Part shown: positions 24,574 through 33,917 of the stretch, in pieces
How the letters are laid out: each line of letters begins with the position of its first letter
Position numbering within the stretch: the stretch's first letter is position 1
Source of the DNA: Rubrobacter_A sp965214435
GTDB lineage: Bacteria; Actinomycetota; Rubrobacteria; Rubrobacterales; Rubrobacteraceae
Assembly: GCA_965214435.1 (NCBI GenBank)
Contig: OZ243960.1
Coordinates: 1,426,001 to 1,490,000 of the forward strand
Length of the DNA stretch: 64,000 nucleotides
Direction of reading: 5' to 3'
Notes under the pieces: generated by a model
What the model saw: only the letters and a program-made list of their open reading frames with translations
Databases searched by the model: none
Told to the model about the DNA's origin: nothing
Position numbers and translations under genes: made by a program

Positions 24574-25650
24574 ATGACCAAAAGAATAGCGCTGTTCAAT
24601 CACAAGGGTGGAGTTAGTAAAACGACCACTACCTTTCATCTTGGTTGGATGCTTGCTACACAAGGTCACCGCGTGATACTTGTCGATGCTGACCCTCAGT
24701 GTAATCTAAGCGGCCTTATTTTGGGTTTTAAAGGCGCTCCCGAATTTGATGACTTTTATCAGGAGGAGTCTCAGAGAAACATACGCGCTGGGTTAGCCCC
24801 TGCGTTTGAGTCGCAGCCTAGAGCAATTGAAGCAATTGATTGCCTGCCTGTTCCTGGTCGGGATGGTTTGTTTCTTTTACCAGGTCATCTCCGATTTTCT
24901 GAGTATGAAGTTACGTTGGGAATTGCCCAAGAACTTTCAGGCTCTATACAAACACTTCAAAATCTTCCTGGATCTTTGTCATATCTATTGGAAGTTACAG
25001 CAGAGCATCACGATGCGGATTTTGTACTCATTGATATGAATCCTAGCCTTAGTTCGATAAATCAAAACCTGCTGATGACTAGCGACTTTTTTATCGTTCC
25101 GACCTCGCCGGACTATTTTTCAGTCATGGCAATTGAGTCACTTTCAAGTGTGCTTCCACGTTGGCACAATTGGTCGGAGAAAGCAAAAGAGAATCCTGTA
25201 TTGCAGGCAGCTACATACTCATACCCTGATAAAGATCCAAAGTTTTTGGGCACCATCATCCAAAAATTCAGACCGAGAAAAGGGGCTCCCACAGTCGGGT
25301 TTCAGAGGTGGATTGATGCGATAAACGCTAAAGTTTCTGATCGATTGATAGAAACCCTTGAGCCACTCAACATGTTATTGCCCGTGAAAGATTATAGCGA
25401 GGTGATGAACTCAGATATGCTGCCGGGAATTTACCCAAATTTATGCTTAGCACAAGTCTCTGACTTCAATACGTTGATCGCTAAATCTCAAGACAACAAG
25501 ACGCCTGTGTTTGCGCTGACAGATCAGCAATTAGAAAATGTCGGAACCGTCTTGGAAGCTGACCAGGCCAAGAGAGAAGAGTTCTACAAAGTATTTTCGG
25601 AGCTCTCCGACCAAGTAACTACCTTAACTGGCAATGCAGAAAGCGCTTGA
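24574..25650 (+). CDS. ParA/MinD-like P-loop ATPase of a two-gene unit
   Basis: A 358-aa ATPase with the deviant Walker A NHKGGVSKTTTTFH (Lys11, Lys16), the A' motif VDADPQCNL, and Walker B in FVLIDMNPSLSSINQN. The C-terminal 130 residues have no partition-type partner motif that I know. Its DNA is visibly AT-richer than the surroundings and uses different codons, which suggests recent transfer. No ParB gene or plasmid replication gene is nearby; the partner is instead the HEPN protein, whose gene overlaps by 17 bp. A sensor or switch role in a defence system is inferred. Confidence 0.8.
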   Translation: MTKRIALFNHKGGVSKTTTTFHLGWMLATQGHRVILVDADPQCNLSGLILGFKGAPEFDDFYQEESQRNIRAGLAPAFESQPRAIEAIDCLPVPGRDGLFLLPGHLRFSEYEVTLGIAQELSGSIQTLQNLPGSLSYLLEVTAEHHDADFVLIDMNPSLSSINQNLLMTSDFFIVPTSPDYFSVMAIESLSSVLPRWHNWSEKAKENPVLQAATYSYPDKDPKFLGTIIQKFRPRKGAPTVGFQRWIDAINAKVSDRLIETLEPLNMLLPVKDYSEVMNSDMLPGIYPNLCLAQVSDFNTLIAKSQDNKTPVFALTDQQLENVGTVLEADQAKREEFYKVFSELSDQVTTLTGNAESA

Positions 25651-26233
25651 TCAATTTACAGCGAATATAGAACGTGCCCGAAGCCTTTCAGGTTTGGCTA
25701 CATCGCTTTCCGAAATTACCACAGATGCTGTTGATTTCTCAGATATATTTCGCGCTTCGTTAGTGCTTTCCGTTAGTGCGCTCGACAACTTTATCCACGA
25801 GTTCGTAAGGCTTGGAATGCTTGATGTGCATACTGGAAAACGTCCGATGACGGACGCTCATTTGAAGTTTCGTGTTCCTTTGTCTGCTACTCGGGACGCA
25901 ATTTCTAGCGCGAGTCAAGATGAGTGGTTAGATCAGGCAATACGCCAGGCTCATGGCTGGCTGAGTTTTCAGCAGCCAGATAAAATAGCAGATGCTATAC
26001 GCTTAATGTCGTCAGTTAGCTTGTGGGAGCAAGTAGGAGTCGAATTAGGAAAATCGGCGAAAGCAGTTAAAACTCAGTTGAGCGCAATAGTTGATCGCCG
26101 AAACAAAATCGCTCATGAAGCAGATATGGATCCGACTAGTCCAGGGTATCGCTGGCCGATCAACCTGACAATAGTACAAGAAGCGCTTGATTTTATAGAT
26201 GAGGTCGTGGCAGCAATATTTAAGGTCGCTTGA
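25634..26233 (+). CDS. HEPN-domain protein, putative RNase effector
   Basis: A 199-aa helical protein. The HEPN active-site motif R-x4-H is seen as RRNKIAHEAD (Arg156, His161), and IFRASLVLSVSALDNFIHEF (about residues 38-57) matches the helix of RiboL-PSP-type HEPN proteins. Such proteins are usually metal-independent RNases used in toxin-antitoxin and abortive-infection systems. The gene overlaps the ATPase gene by 17 bp, so the two are made together. AT-rich like its partner. It ends 10 bases from the convergent typA stop. Confidence 0.75.
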   Translation: MQKALDQFTANIERARSLSGLATSLSEITTDAVDFSDIFRASLVLSVSALDNFIHEFVRLGMLDVHTGKRPMTDAHLKFRVPLSATRDAISSASQDEWLDQAIRQAHGWLSFQQPDKIADAIRLMSSVSLWEQVGVELGKSAKAVKTQLSAIVDRRNKIAHEADMDPTSPGYRWPINLTIVQEALDFIDEVVAAIFKVA

Positions 26234-26242
26234 TCTTAGGAT

Positions 26243-28024
26243 TCACTTCCTCATGCTCGGGTTGAGGACCTTTTTGCGCAGGCGGGTGGACTTCGGGGTG
26301 ATCTCGACCAGCTCGTCGTCGCCGATGTACTCCAGAGCGTCTTCTAAAGACAGCTTGCGGGGCGGCGTGAGCGCCAGGGCGTCGTCGGCCCCGGCGGAGC
26401 GGACGTTGGTTAGCTTCTTGTTCTTGCAGACATTGATGTTCAGGTCACTCTCGCGGCTGTGCTCGCCGACCACCATGCCGGTGTAAACCTCGGTTGCGGG
26501 CATAATGAAGAAGTCGCCGCGCTCCTGAAGCTTCCAGATAGAGTACGCGAAGGCGCTGCCGGTCTCGGATGCCACAAGACTGCCGTTTTGCCGGGTCTTT
26601 AGGTCGCCGGCCCACGGTGCGTAGCCGTCGAAGACGTGGCTCATTATTCCTTCGCCCTGGGTCATGGAGAGGAACTGGGTGCGGAAACCGAAGAGAGCGC
26701 GGGATGGGATCTTGAACTCTATCCGCGTCCGCGTACCCTGTGGTTCCATCTCAACCAACCGGCCTTTGCGACCCGAGAGAAGACCTATGAGGGTGGAGGA
26801 GAACCGCTCGGGTACGTCGATGACCAGGTGCTCGACCGGCTCGTGCTTGCGGCCGTCTACCTCGCGCAATATGACTTGCGGCGAGGCGACCTGTACCTCG
26901 TAGCCCTCGCGGCGCATGGTCTCCAGCAAGACCGACAGGTGCAGCTCGCCACGCCCGGAGACCTCGAACTCGTCCGGGCGTAGCTCCTCGACGCGCAACG
27001 ATACGTTGGTCTGGACCTCGCGCGCGAGGCGCTCGGCGAGGTGGCGGCTCGTGACGTACTTGCCTTCCTTACCGGCGAAGGGAGAGGTGTTGGGTTGGAA
27101 GACCATGCTGACCGTCGGCTCGTCCACCGTGATAACCGGCAGCGCCTCCGGGTTCTCCAGGTCGGCTATGGTCTCCCCGATCCTGGCGTCCGCGAGGCCC
27201 GACAAAGCTACGATGTCGCCCGCGCCGACCTCCTCGGCCTCGATGCGCGCGAGCCCGAGGTGCGTAAAGGGTTGGGCGATGCGCACCCGGCTCATCGTGC
27301 CGTCCTTGTGGATCAGGTTCACCGACTCCCCGCGCCGTACCCGGCCACGCCGCACGCGCCCGACCACGATGCGCCCCAGGTAATCCGAATAGTCTAGGTT
27401 CGTGACGACCATCTGAAACGGGGCTTCCAGGTCTACTTCGGGGGCGGGTATCTCTTCCAGCACCGTCTCGAATAGCTCCCGCATGTCGCTCCGCGGCTCG
27501 TCGAGATCCCTGAACGCCCGGCCCTCGCGGGCGACGGCGTACAGGATCGGGAAGTCTAGCTGCTCGTCGGAGGCCCCGAGTTCGGCCATCAGGTCGAAGG
27601 TTAGGTCCACGACCTCTTCGGGGCGGGCGTCCATCCGGTCTATCTTGTTGACGACCACGATAGGCTTGAGACCTAGCTCCAGCGCCTTTCGTAGCACGAA
27701 GCGGGTCTGGGGCATCGGACCCTCGGCGGCGTCCACCAGAAGCAGGCAGCCGTCCACCATGCCCAGGACGCGCTCGACCTCGCCACCGAAATCCGTGTGT
27801 CCCGGAGTGTCTACTATGTTGATCTTGACGCCCCCGTACTCCACCGCCGTGTTCTTCGCCAGGATGGTGATGCCGCGCTCCTTTTCGAGCACGTTCGAGT
27901 CCATCGCGCGCTCGGAGATCTCCTGCCCGTGGCCGAGCTCCAGTGTCTGCCGCAACAGACCGTCCACCAGCGTTGTCTTGCCGTGGTCCACGTGCGATAT
28001 GATGGCGATGTTGCGGTAGTCCAT
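26243..28024 (-). CDS. typA: Ribosome-associated GTPase TypA/BipA
   Basis: A 593-aa translational GTPase that assists ribosome assembly and stress growth. G1 is HVDHGKTTL, G3 is DTPGHTDF, G4 is NKIDR; then EF-G-like domains and the BipA C-terminal region (GRGELHLSVLLETMRREGYE). Full length. It borders the accessory island. Confidence 0.96.
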   Translation of the reverse strand: MDYRNIAIISHVDHGKTTLVDGLLRQTLELGHGQEISERAMDSNVLEKERGITILAKNTAVEYGGVKINIVDTPGHTDFGGEVERVLGMVDGCLLLVDAAEGPMPQTRFVLRKALELGLKPIVVVNKIDRMDARPEEVVDLTFDLMAELGASDEQLDFPILYAVAREGRAFRDLDEPRSDMRELFETVLEEIPAPEVDLEAPFQMVVTNLDYSDYLGRIVVGRVRRGRVRRGESVNLIHKDGTMSRVRIAQPFTHLGLARIEAEEVGAGDIVALSGLADARIGETIADLENPEALPVITVDEPTVSMVFQPNTSPFAGKEGKYVTSRHLAERLAREVQTNVSLRVEELRPDEFEVSGRGELHLSVLLETMRREGYEVQVASPQVILREVDGRKHEPVEHLVIDVPERFSSTLIGLLSGRKGRLVEMEPQGTRTRIEFKIPSRALFGFRTQFLSMTQGEGIMSHVFDGYAPWAGDLKTRQNGSLVASETGSAFAYSIWKLQERGDFFIMPATEVYTGMVVGEHSRESDLNINVCKNKKLTNVRSAGADDALALTPPRKLSLEDALEYIGDDELVEITPKSTRLRKKVLNPSMRK

Positions 28025-28087
28025 AGTCTCCTGACGCGTTTTCTCACCCCGTCATCCTGCGGAACAGTGGTGAGATCAGATCAAACG

Positions 28088-28109
28088 AAAAAGGCCGCGC
28101 CCAGCGGCC
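28088..28109 (-). terminator. Rho-independent terminator of the GH15 gene
   Basis: On the minus strand GGCCGC, a 5-nt loop and GCGGCC are followed by five T. It is 93 bases after the GH15 stop. Confidence 0.75.
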
Positions 28110-28201
28110 CTCGATCCATAGTCTACCGCATAAAACGCCTGGTACACGCCCCGAGCGCCGGGCACCGAGAGGTATGGAAGGCTCCTCCTGCAAGTAGGTC
28201 C

Positions 28202-30499
28202 TTACGGACGGCGGCGTACCACCCGGAGCCTGATAACGATACCGGTTGCCAGAAGCAGACCGGCTACAGGTAGCAACCAGACCGCCGGTCCGCCGGTGCC
28301 GGGAAGCCCTTGGCCGTTGCCGTAACGCTCGGCGACGATCTCGGGCTGCTCGACCGGATACCCGGCGTCTATGGACCACGCCAGGCGTACGAACTGGGCG
28401 TGAGGCCAGCCGAGCGGGGTGGCCGATAAGGTGCCCTCACCGACCGGGAAACCGGGCTGTCCGGAAGGTGGATTCTCGTCCCATACCTGCTCGGGCAGCA
28501 TGTAGCCCTCGTTGGCGGTTTTGGCGAGGGTCCGCAGGTAGAGTTGGGCTGGGCGGCCCGCGGAAAGCTCGTACTCGCCGCGCTCCCCGGTTAGAAGCGG
28601 CCACGCCCGCCCTATCGTGGACGGGTTTTCTAGCTCCCACTCGTTACCCTCGTCGGTCTCGCCGTAGCCGTCGTGGTTGTAGCGGTGCCAGACCGGGCCG
28701 TTTGGCGTGTTCACTTTGAGCGTGTCGTCTACCTCGGGTAGAGAAGCGAGGATGGTCTCTTGGTCGGCAGGGAATATTCCGAGCCGCACCAGCTCCAGAA
28801 AGCCGGCGTCTACTATCGCGCGTTCATCGTAGGTTCCGGCGCTATTGTTGAGTTCCAGATCCTGGCCGTCGTTGGGATCGCCGTTATCGTCTATGCGCTC
28901 GTAGTAGTTTCCATCGCCTAAAGGCCCGGTGGTGGTGAAAGTCCAGTCATCCACTTTCTGCCGCCACTCATCCGCCACGCTCTCGTAACGGCTCGCGGCC
29001 TCCTCGTCCCCGTTTGTGCGGGCGATGTCCGCCGCGGAGACCAGACCGGCGATCTGGGCGGCGATGGTCGAGGGCGAGTATCCCTCTTCTTCTTCCCACC
29101 GCTCCTGCTCGGTAACGGGACCGTTGTCTACGACGAAGTCTGCGGCGGGCTTTACGTGCTTCTGGTAGGTTGCCTCATCGGTGCGGTCGAGTTGCCAGGC
29201 CAGGACCAAGGGGAAGGCAACCTCATCGAGTTGGAGGTTTTCCCAAAACGGCGTGCCGTCTACCCGGGTGTTCTGCGGAAAGGACCCGTCATCCTTCTGC
29301 TGGCGCTCGAACATGAAGTCCAGAGCCCGCTCGGCCCCCGTCCGGTCTCCTGCGGCGAGCATCGCCGTCGCGTTGTGGTAGAGGTCGCGCGGCCACACGA
29401 GGTGGTAGGGGCCTGTGGGGCGGTCCTCTACAACTTCCCCGGGAATGGACCATACCCAGGGCATCGACGGCGAGGCGACTGAAGCCCCGTGATAGGTCTT
29501 GTCTTCGTGCGCCCGGAGCATCATGGTCGAGACGTTGTAGGTATCCAGTAGAAACTCCGACCCGCGCACGCTCTGCGGGGCCGCCTTGAGCGAGGCGAGG
29601 TAGTCGTACCAGCCCGTCGTGTAGGCCGTCAGCGCCTGCTGAAAGCCGGACGACAGCGACGCCTGGGCGTTGGCGATGGCACCGTCGGTGGTGGGTGCGA
29701 AACCGAGGGCCAGGGTAACGTTCTGAGCGCCCACGCCATTTACCGGCAGCTCTGCTGTCTGTACCACGTTGCCGTCCGGAGACGACTGGTAGCTCCAGTC
29801 CATCTGGTAGTTGTCTTTGAGGTCCTGCAAGCCACCGCTGGTCCCCAGGTAGCCGGTAGATTTCTGGCCCGTTCCGGGCGTGGTCATCAGGGCACTCGCC
29901 ACCTCACTATCGCTCGCCACGAGCGCGTCCCCGCGCACCTCACCCGAATCGTCGTCACCGTTGTTGTTCAACGCGGGATCGTAGGATGCGTAGACCTGAT
30001 AAGGTTCGCCCGTCAGCGACTCGAAAGTGACGCCGACGAGTACGGTCGAGCGCAGAGGATCGGTAACGTAGGTCTTCGTGATCCGGTACCGGCCGTCTTT
30101 GTCGGTGTTGGTCTGCCGGTAGACGAGCGCCCGCTGGTCTACCAGTTGTACCTGGCTGGTGGTCGCCTCGCTCTCAAGCTCGGCGAACGTCTGGCCGTCG
30201 CTGACTATCAGTTGCAGGTCTCTGACGCTGGGCGTGCTGAGGTTCGGGTAGTAGACCTCGGTCATCCTGCCACCATCTAGCGTGTACCAGACTTTGCTGT
30301 CCTCGGTGGTAGAAGTCCCGAAACCTTTCTTATCTGCCTGGGTAAAGACCGCCTCTTCGCCGGGGGCTCCGGGAGCCTCCGAAGTCTGGGCCTCTGCGAG
30401 CTTTGCCCCGAAGGCCGTACCAACCAGAACTACGGTCACGACAACAGCTAACACGAACGATAAGCGGAGCTTGTCAACCGCGAAGTGTTGAATATTCAT
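28202..30499 (-). CDS. Cell-wall-anchored GH15 glucoamylase/glucodextranase-like enzyme
   Basis: A 765-aa exported glycoside hydrolase. Order: signal peptide (residues 1-37, hydrophobic run then AEAQ), an N-terminal beta-sandwich as in glucodextranase and bacterial glucoamylase (about 45-280), and an (alpha/alpha)6 GH15 barrel (about 310-690) with LVWPRDLYHNATAML and ENPSTIGRAWPLLTGERG. The C-terminus has LPGTG (about 732-736), a membrane helix and Arg-rich tail: a sortase signal. It would release glucose from alpha-glucans at the cell surface. No sortase gene in the window. Confidence 0.88.
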   Translation of the reverse strand: MNIQHFAVDKLRLSFVLAVVVTVVLVGTAFGAKLAEAQTSEAPGAPGEEAVFTQADKKGFGTSTTEDSKVWYTLDGGRMTEVYYPNLSTPSVRDLQLIVSDGQTFAELESEATTSQVQLVDQRALVYRQTNTDKDGRYRITKTYVTDPLRSTVLVGVTFESLTGEPYQVYASYDPALNNNGDDDSGEVRGDALVASDSEVASALMTTPGTGQKSTGYLGTSGGLQDLKDNYQMDWSYQSSPDGNVVQTAELPVNGVGAQNVTLALGFAPTTDGAIANAQASLSSGFQQALTAYTTGWYDYLASLKAAPQSVRGSEFLLDTYNVSTMMLRAHEDKTYHGASVASPSMPWVWSIPGEVVEDRPTGPYHLVWPRDLYHNATAMLAAGDRTGAERALDFMFERQQKDDGSFPQNTRVDGTPFWENLQLDEVAFPLVLAWQLDRTDEATYQKHVKPAADFVVDNGPVTEQERWEEEEGYSPSTIAAQIAGLVSAADIARTNGDEEAASRYESVADEWRQKVDDWTFTTTGPLGDGNYYERIDDNGDPNDGQDLELNNSAGTYDERAIVDAGFLELVRLGIFPADQETILASLPEVDDTLKVNTPNGPVWHRYNHDGYGETDEGNEWELENPSTIGRAWPLLTGERGEYELSAGRPAQLYLRTLAKTANEGYMLPEQVWDENPPSGQPGFPVGEGTLSATPLGWPHAQFVRLAWSIDAGYPVEQPEIVAERYGNGQGLPGTGGPAVWLLPVAGLLLATGIVIRLRVVRRRP

Positions 30500-30775
30500 A
30501 CTCCCCCTTAGATATAGTCCGGTGCTATCCAGCCTGGACTTCCCCTACCTTCCGCACCTAGCGTAACGGTTGATACACACTCTGTCAATCGGTGCTTCTA
30601 TCCGACGAACATTTACCTGCTCGCCGGTATCACTACGAGGACCTCCAGGGACTACGCCGGGTGTCTAGGGGTGTATCTTCTGTTTTTAGTGTCTTTTGTC
30701 CGGTGGAGGAAGCTGTTTGAGATAATCTTACCTGCTGTCGGGGTTGACAACGGAGCAGGAAGGAACGGTACGAGT

Positions 30776-31150
30776 TTGGACTCCGCACTCTCGCGTATGA
30801 CTCTGGGGCTGCTGTTCGCCGCGGCCGGGACGCTGCACTTCTTATTTCCCCGGGTTTACGAGCGCATCATGCCGCCGTACCTGCCGTTTCACCGCGAGCT
30901 GGTCTATGTGAGCGGCGCGGGCGAGGTCGCGGGCGGCCTCGGCCTCCTCACCGAACGCACCCGTCCCGCCGCGGGGTTCGGCCTCGTACTGCTGCTCGTC
31001 GCGGTCTGGCCGGCCAACTTGCAGATGCTGCTCGACGCCCGCGCCGCCGGCAAGCCCGCCTGGTGGGTGGCCCTCCTCGGGGCTCGCCTGCCGCTGCAAA
31101 TACCGCTCATCGTCTGGATCTGGCGCGCCGCCCGCCGTACCTCCCGATAG
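30776..31150 (+). CDS. DoxX-like small membrane protein
   Basis: About 124 aa with four hydrophobic helices in the DoxX-like layout (LGLLFAAAGTLHFLFPRVYE, then PPYLPFHRELVYVSGAGEVA). The frame is open further upstream, but the TTG at 30776 follows AGGAAGG; an ATG at 30797 is the other option. Function of this subgroup is unknown; related proteins act in redox or stress membranes. Confidence 0.7.
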   Translation: MDSALSRMTLGLLFAAAGTLHFLFPRVYERIMPPYLPFHRELVYVSGAGEVAGGLGLLTERTRPAAGFGLVLLLVAVWPANLQMLLDARAAGKPAWWVALLGARLPLQIPLIVWIWRAARRTSR

Positions 31151-31240
31151 CCGTGCCCGGTAGGATGAGAACTGTTTCGCCGAATGCTTCCGGCCCCGGT
31201 GCTAGACTCTGATCGTAAATAAAGAACGGAGTGTAGAGAT

Positions 31241-31708
31241 ATGGAAAAGGCTACTTTCGGAGCGGGTTGCTTCTGGGGTGTAGAGGCGGAGTTCCGCAAG
31301 GTCGAGGGTGTCGAGGACGTCGCCGTCGGGTACACGGGCGGGCAAACCGAAGAGCCCACCTACGGCGATGTGTGCTCGGGTGATACCGGACACGCCGAGG
31401 TCGTAGAGGTGAATTACGATCCCTCGAAGGTATCTTACGAAGAGCTGCTGGACGTCTTCTGGGCCAACCACAACCCGACGACGCTAAACCGCCAGGGACC
31501 GGACGTCGGGACCCAGTACCGCTCGGCGATCTTCTTTCATACCCCCGAGCAGGAGGCCGCGGCCCATGCCTCCAAGGAAAAAGCCCAGGAGCGGTTCAAG
31601 AAGCCCATCGTTACCGAGATAACCTCAGCCTCGGACTTCTACCGGGCCGAAGAGTATCACCAGCGGTACTTCGAGAAGAACCGGCGGTTCAGCTTCTTCT
31701 CTTTCTAA
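31241..31708 (+). CDS. msrA: Peptide methionine-S-sulfoxide reductase
   Basis: Repairs the S-epimer of methionine sulfoxide in proteins. The 155-aa protein begins with the active-site motif FGAGCFWGVEAEF, and has GYTGG and YHQRYFEKN, all typical. GGAG lies 8 nt before the ATG. The recycling Cys that some MsrA carry at the C-terminus is not present. MsrB is not in the window. Confidence 0.95.
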   Translation: MEKATFGAGCFWGVEAEFRKVEGVEDVAVGYTGGQTEEPTYGDVCSGDTGHAEVVEVNYDPSKVSYEELLDVFWANHNPTTLNRQGPDVGTQYRSAIFFHTPEQEAAAHASKEKAQERFKKPIVTEITSASDFYRAEEYHQRYFEKNRRFSFFSF

Positions 31709-31727
31709 CAGCGAAGTCTTTGAATGA

Positions 31728-31764
31728 GGGGCGGTAGATACCGGCTACCGGCGTCTCCCGCCCC
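31728..31764. terminator. Hairpin between convergent msrA and PGPGW gene
   Basis: GGGGCGG (31728-31734) and CCGCCCC (31758-31764) pair, with an inner smaller stem. It lies just between two converging genes. No T tract. Confidence 0.5.
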
Positions 31765-31769
31765 GAACT

Positions 31770-32177
31770 CTAGAAGATGAGCAGGAAAGCTCCCGCAGCC
31801 AGCGCTGTTGCGAGGAGCGCCGCGAGCGACAAGATCAGGACCTTTGCCGCGGTGGACGACCGGCTCCAGAACTTGAGAAACTTCCCGGCAACCTCTCTAG
31901 CCCACAGTTCCAGTTTGTCCATGTAGCGGGCTACAGGGCTGAATTCCCCGGCGACAAAGCCGAGACCGAGAAATACCGTTATCCAGCCGGGACCGGGAAA
32001 AGCTACCATAAAGAGCCCGGCGAGTATGAGGATGATGCCGAGGCTGACGTTGAGGACTTTACCCGCATCCGCTCTGCCGCTCCCGCTCTGCTGGCGGTGG
32101 TCGTAGCGGTCTTGAAACCGCCGGCCCGGCTCACTCTCTTTGAACCGCTGCCAGCTTCTGTGGAGCTTCTCGTTCAT
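31770..32177 (-). CDS. PGPGW-type transmembrane protein (TIGR02611-like)
   Basis: A 135-aa protein with a soluble charged N-terminus, a hydrophobic pair around the motif AFPGPGWITVFLGLGFVAGE, and a last helix at the C-terminus. The PGPGW motif defines a small actinobacterial membrane family of unknown role. The next upstream gene is a very small membrane protein on the same strand. Confidence 0.8.
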   Translation of the reverse strand: MNEKLHRSWQRFKESEPGRRFQDRYDHRQQSGSGRADAGKVLNVSLGIILILAGLFMVAFPGPGWITVFLGLGFVAGEFSPVARYMDKLELWAREVAGKFLKFWSRSSTAAKVLILSLAALLATALAAGAFLLIF

Positions 32178-32235
32178 GGTGGAGTACTACCCTGGCGTGG
32201 TGAGTTCAGCGCGGGCGCTCGGAACTCGGGCGACG

Positions 32236-32406
32236 CTAGCTACTCTGCGAGCCGCCGTCTCCGGAGCTCTCCGGCTCCTGGCCCGTTCCGCCGCTCTTGC
32301 TGAAGTCCGTCCCGAAGACCAGTTCCAGCAGACCCGGCAGTATCAGGATGAAAGGGACTATCAGGGTTACGAACAGAACTATGTAGGCGACGATCTCACT
32401 GATCAC
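32236..32406 (-). CDS. Small membrane protein, 56 aa
   Basis: A GTG start after GGAG opens a 56-residue frame: one hydrophobic helix (IVAYIVLFVTLIVPFILILP) followed by a Gly/Ser/Glu-rich tail that ends at TAG. Codon use and the good Shine-Dalgarno support a real gene. No family recognised. It precedes the PGPGW gene. Confidence 0.6.
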   Translation of the reverse strand: MISEIVAYIVLFVTLIVPFILILPGLLELVFGTDFSKSGGTGQEPESSGDGGSQSS

Positions 32407-32474
32407 TTTTTCTCCGTTCTAGATGATGCGTTCCGGCTACGGGTTATTCTAACCCAGAGCCCGGCGGGAACGGG

Positions 32475-32852
32475 CTACCCGGAACCATTTCCTAGCCCGA
32501 AGAGGTCCTGTTCCCGGCGGCTTTCTTTAAGAACTTCTATCAGCTCCTGGACGCCGCCCATTCTGACCCTCATGCCGCCCGCGCTCGGTGGCGGCGGGTT
32601 TACGGCGACGTACGGAACCCGGTCTTTGTAAGTCTGGAGCGTCCGGATCAAACGCCGCGTAGAAACCTCTGCCGGCTCCCACCCGGAACCGAACGCATCC
32701 GTGGCGGCGGCGAACTCCCCGGCCTCCCGGACGGAGCTAAAAAGCGGCAACGCACCCCGGTCGTCCACGGTGATGGTCAGTGGCAGCGCCGCCGGGTCGC
32801 CGCCCTCGAAGAGCAGCACGTACGGCGGCCGGGGCATCTCGCTGCTAGCCAC
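32475..32852 (-). CDS. Hypothetical protein, 125 aa
   Basis: Not recognised. A soluble alpha/beta protein (PPYVLLFEGGDPAALPLTIT at the N-terminus), rich in Glu and Arg near the end. The start follows the cupin gene with a 4-base gap, so they are likely co-transcribed. No motif seen. Confidence 0.6.
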   Translation of the reverse strand: MASSEMPRPPYVLLFEGGDPAALPLTITVDDRGALPLFSSVREAGEFAAATDAFGSGWEPAEVSTRRLIRTLQTYKDRVPYVAVNPPPPSAGGMRVRMGGVQELIEVLKESRREQDLFGLGNGSG

Positions 32853-32856
32853 GGTT

Positions 32857-33180
32857 TTAAGCGTCCGGCCTCGGGGCCATCGTTACCAGAAGCACCAGGT
32901 TCTCCCCGGAGGCGTTGCGCACCCCGTGCTGCTCGCCCGCCCGGGCTATAACGGCTGTGCCCCGTCCGAGGTCCTTTTCCTCCTCGCCGACCGTAAAGCG
33001 TCCCGTTCCTTCCAGGACGTAGTAAACCTTGTCCGAGTCTTCGTGGGAGTGGACTTTCTGGGCCTGCTCCGGCAGGAGGCAGTACACGTCGTAGAACAGG
33101 CGTCCGGAGTCAAAGAGGCTGTTCTTCTGCATCTTCTCCTCGGAGAATGCTATGGCTTCCGTGAGTGGCTTGCTCTCCAA
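32857..33180 (-). CDS. Cupin-domain protein
   Basis: A 107-aa single-domain cupin. The metal-binding motif 1 is seen as KVHSHEDSDKVYYVLEGTG, with His, His and Glu in the usual places, and motif 2 as GEQHGVRNASGENLVLL. Such proteins can be isomerases, dioxygenases or sensors; nothing here decides. Operon with the small gene after it. Confidence 0.8.
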   Translation of the reverse strand: MESKPLTEAIAFSEEKMQKNSLFDSGRLFYDVYCLLPEQAQKVHSHEDSDKVYYVLEGTGRFTVGEEEKDLGRGTAVIARAGEQHGVRNASGENLVLLVTMAPRPDA

Positions 33181-33316
33181 CCGATCCTCCCGTGATGTCG
33201 AATGGCTTTTTCTCTCCCGTTATCCTACCAGCCGCCCGCTACCGGCCTTGATAAGAGTGGTGCCCGCCCATATCATCAGCCCCTTGTAAACTAATTTTCG
33301 CAGAAGCAGGTGTTCG

Positions 33317-33901
33317 GTGAGGTTCCCACAAGTCACGTTGAAGCTCCCCGCGTGGGTAGAAGAGTTCTTTGCAGGCGATGGTCGGGAGTACCCGACGGCT
33401 GAAGACCGGATGTCGCTCGCGGTCGAGCTTTCCCGGTTGAACGTCCGCCACGGGACCGGGGGGCCGTTCGGGGCGGCGGTCTTTGACCGTTCTACAAACC
33501 GGCTCGTCGCGCCCGGTGTAAACCTGGTTGTCTCCGAGGGTTGTGCCACGTTCCACGCGGAGATGGTGGCGATCATGGTCTCCCAGAGACTACTGGGCAG
33601 CTTCGACCTCGGGGAAGCCGAAGGACCAGCCTACGAGCTAGCCACCAGCGCCGAGCCGTGCGCCATGTGCCTCGGGGCCGTACCCTGGTCCGGGGTGCGT
33701 CACCTCTCCTGCGCCGCCCGCGGCGAAGACGCCGAGGCGATAGGCTTCGATGAGGGAGAAAAACCTCCCGACTGGCCGCAAACCCTGGAAAAGCGCGGCA
33801 TCTCCGTCTCCCGCGACGTGCTCCGGGAAGAGGCCGGCGCGGTCCTCCGGGAGTACGCCGAGAAGGGCGGCGTTATCTACAACGGCCGGCAGTCTTCCTA
33901 G
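33317..33901 (+). CDS. Cytidine/guanine deaminase-like enzyme
   Basis: A 194-aa zinc deaminase of the CDA superfamily. The zinc ligands and proton shuttle are seen in TFHAEMVAI (His, Glu) and EPCAMCLGAVPW (two Cys). The overall plan resembles bacterial guanine deaminase and similar nucleobase deaminases; the substrate cannot be set from the sequence. GTG start after AGGTG. Confidence 0.8.
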   Translation: MRFPQVTLKLPAWVEEFFAGDGREYPTAEDRMSLAVELSRLNVRHGTGGPFGAAVFDRSTNRLVAPGVNLVVSEGCATFHAEMVAIMVSQRLLGSFDLGEAEGPAYELATSAEPCAMCLGAVPWSGVRHLSCAARGEDAEAIGFDEGEKPPDWPQTLEKRGISVSRDVLREEAGAVLREYAEKGGVIYNGRQSS

Positions 33902-33917
33902 AGAAATTCCTACCGGA

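Noticed and set aside
24574..25650. Plasmid or integrated-element partition gene
   Set aside because: No parB, parS, rep or integrase gene is visible nearby; the overlapping partner is a HEPN protein.
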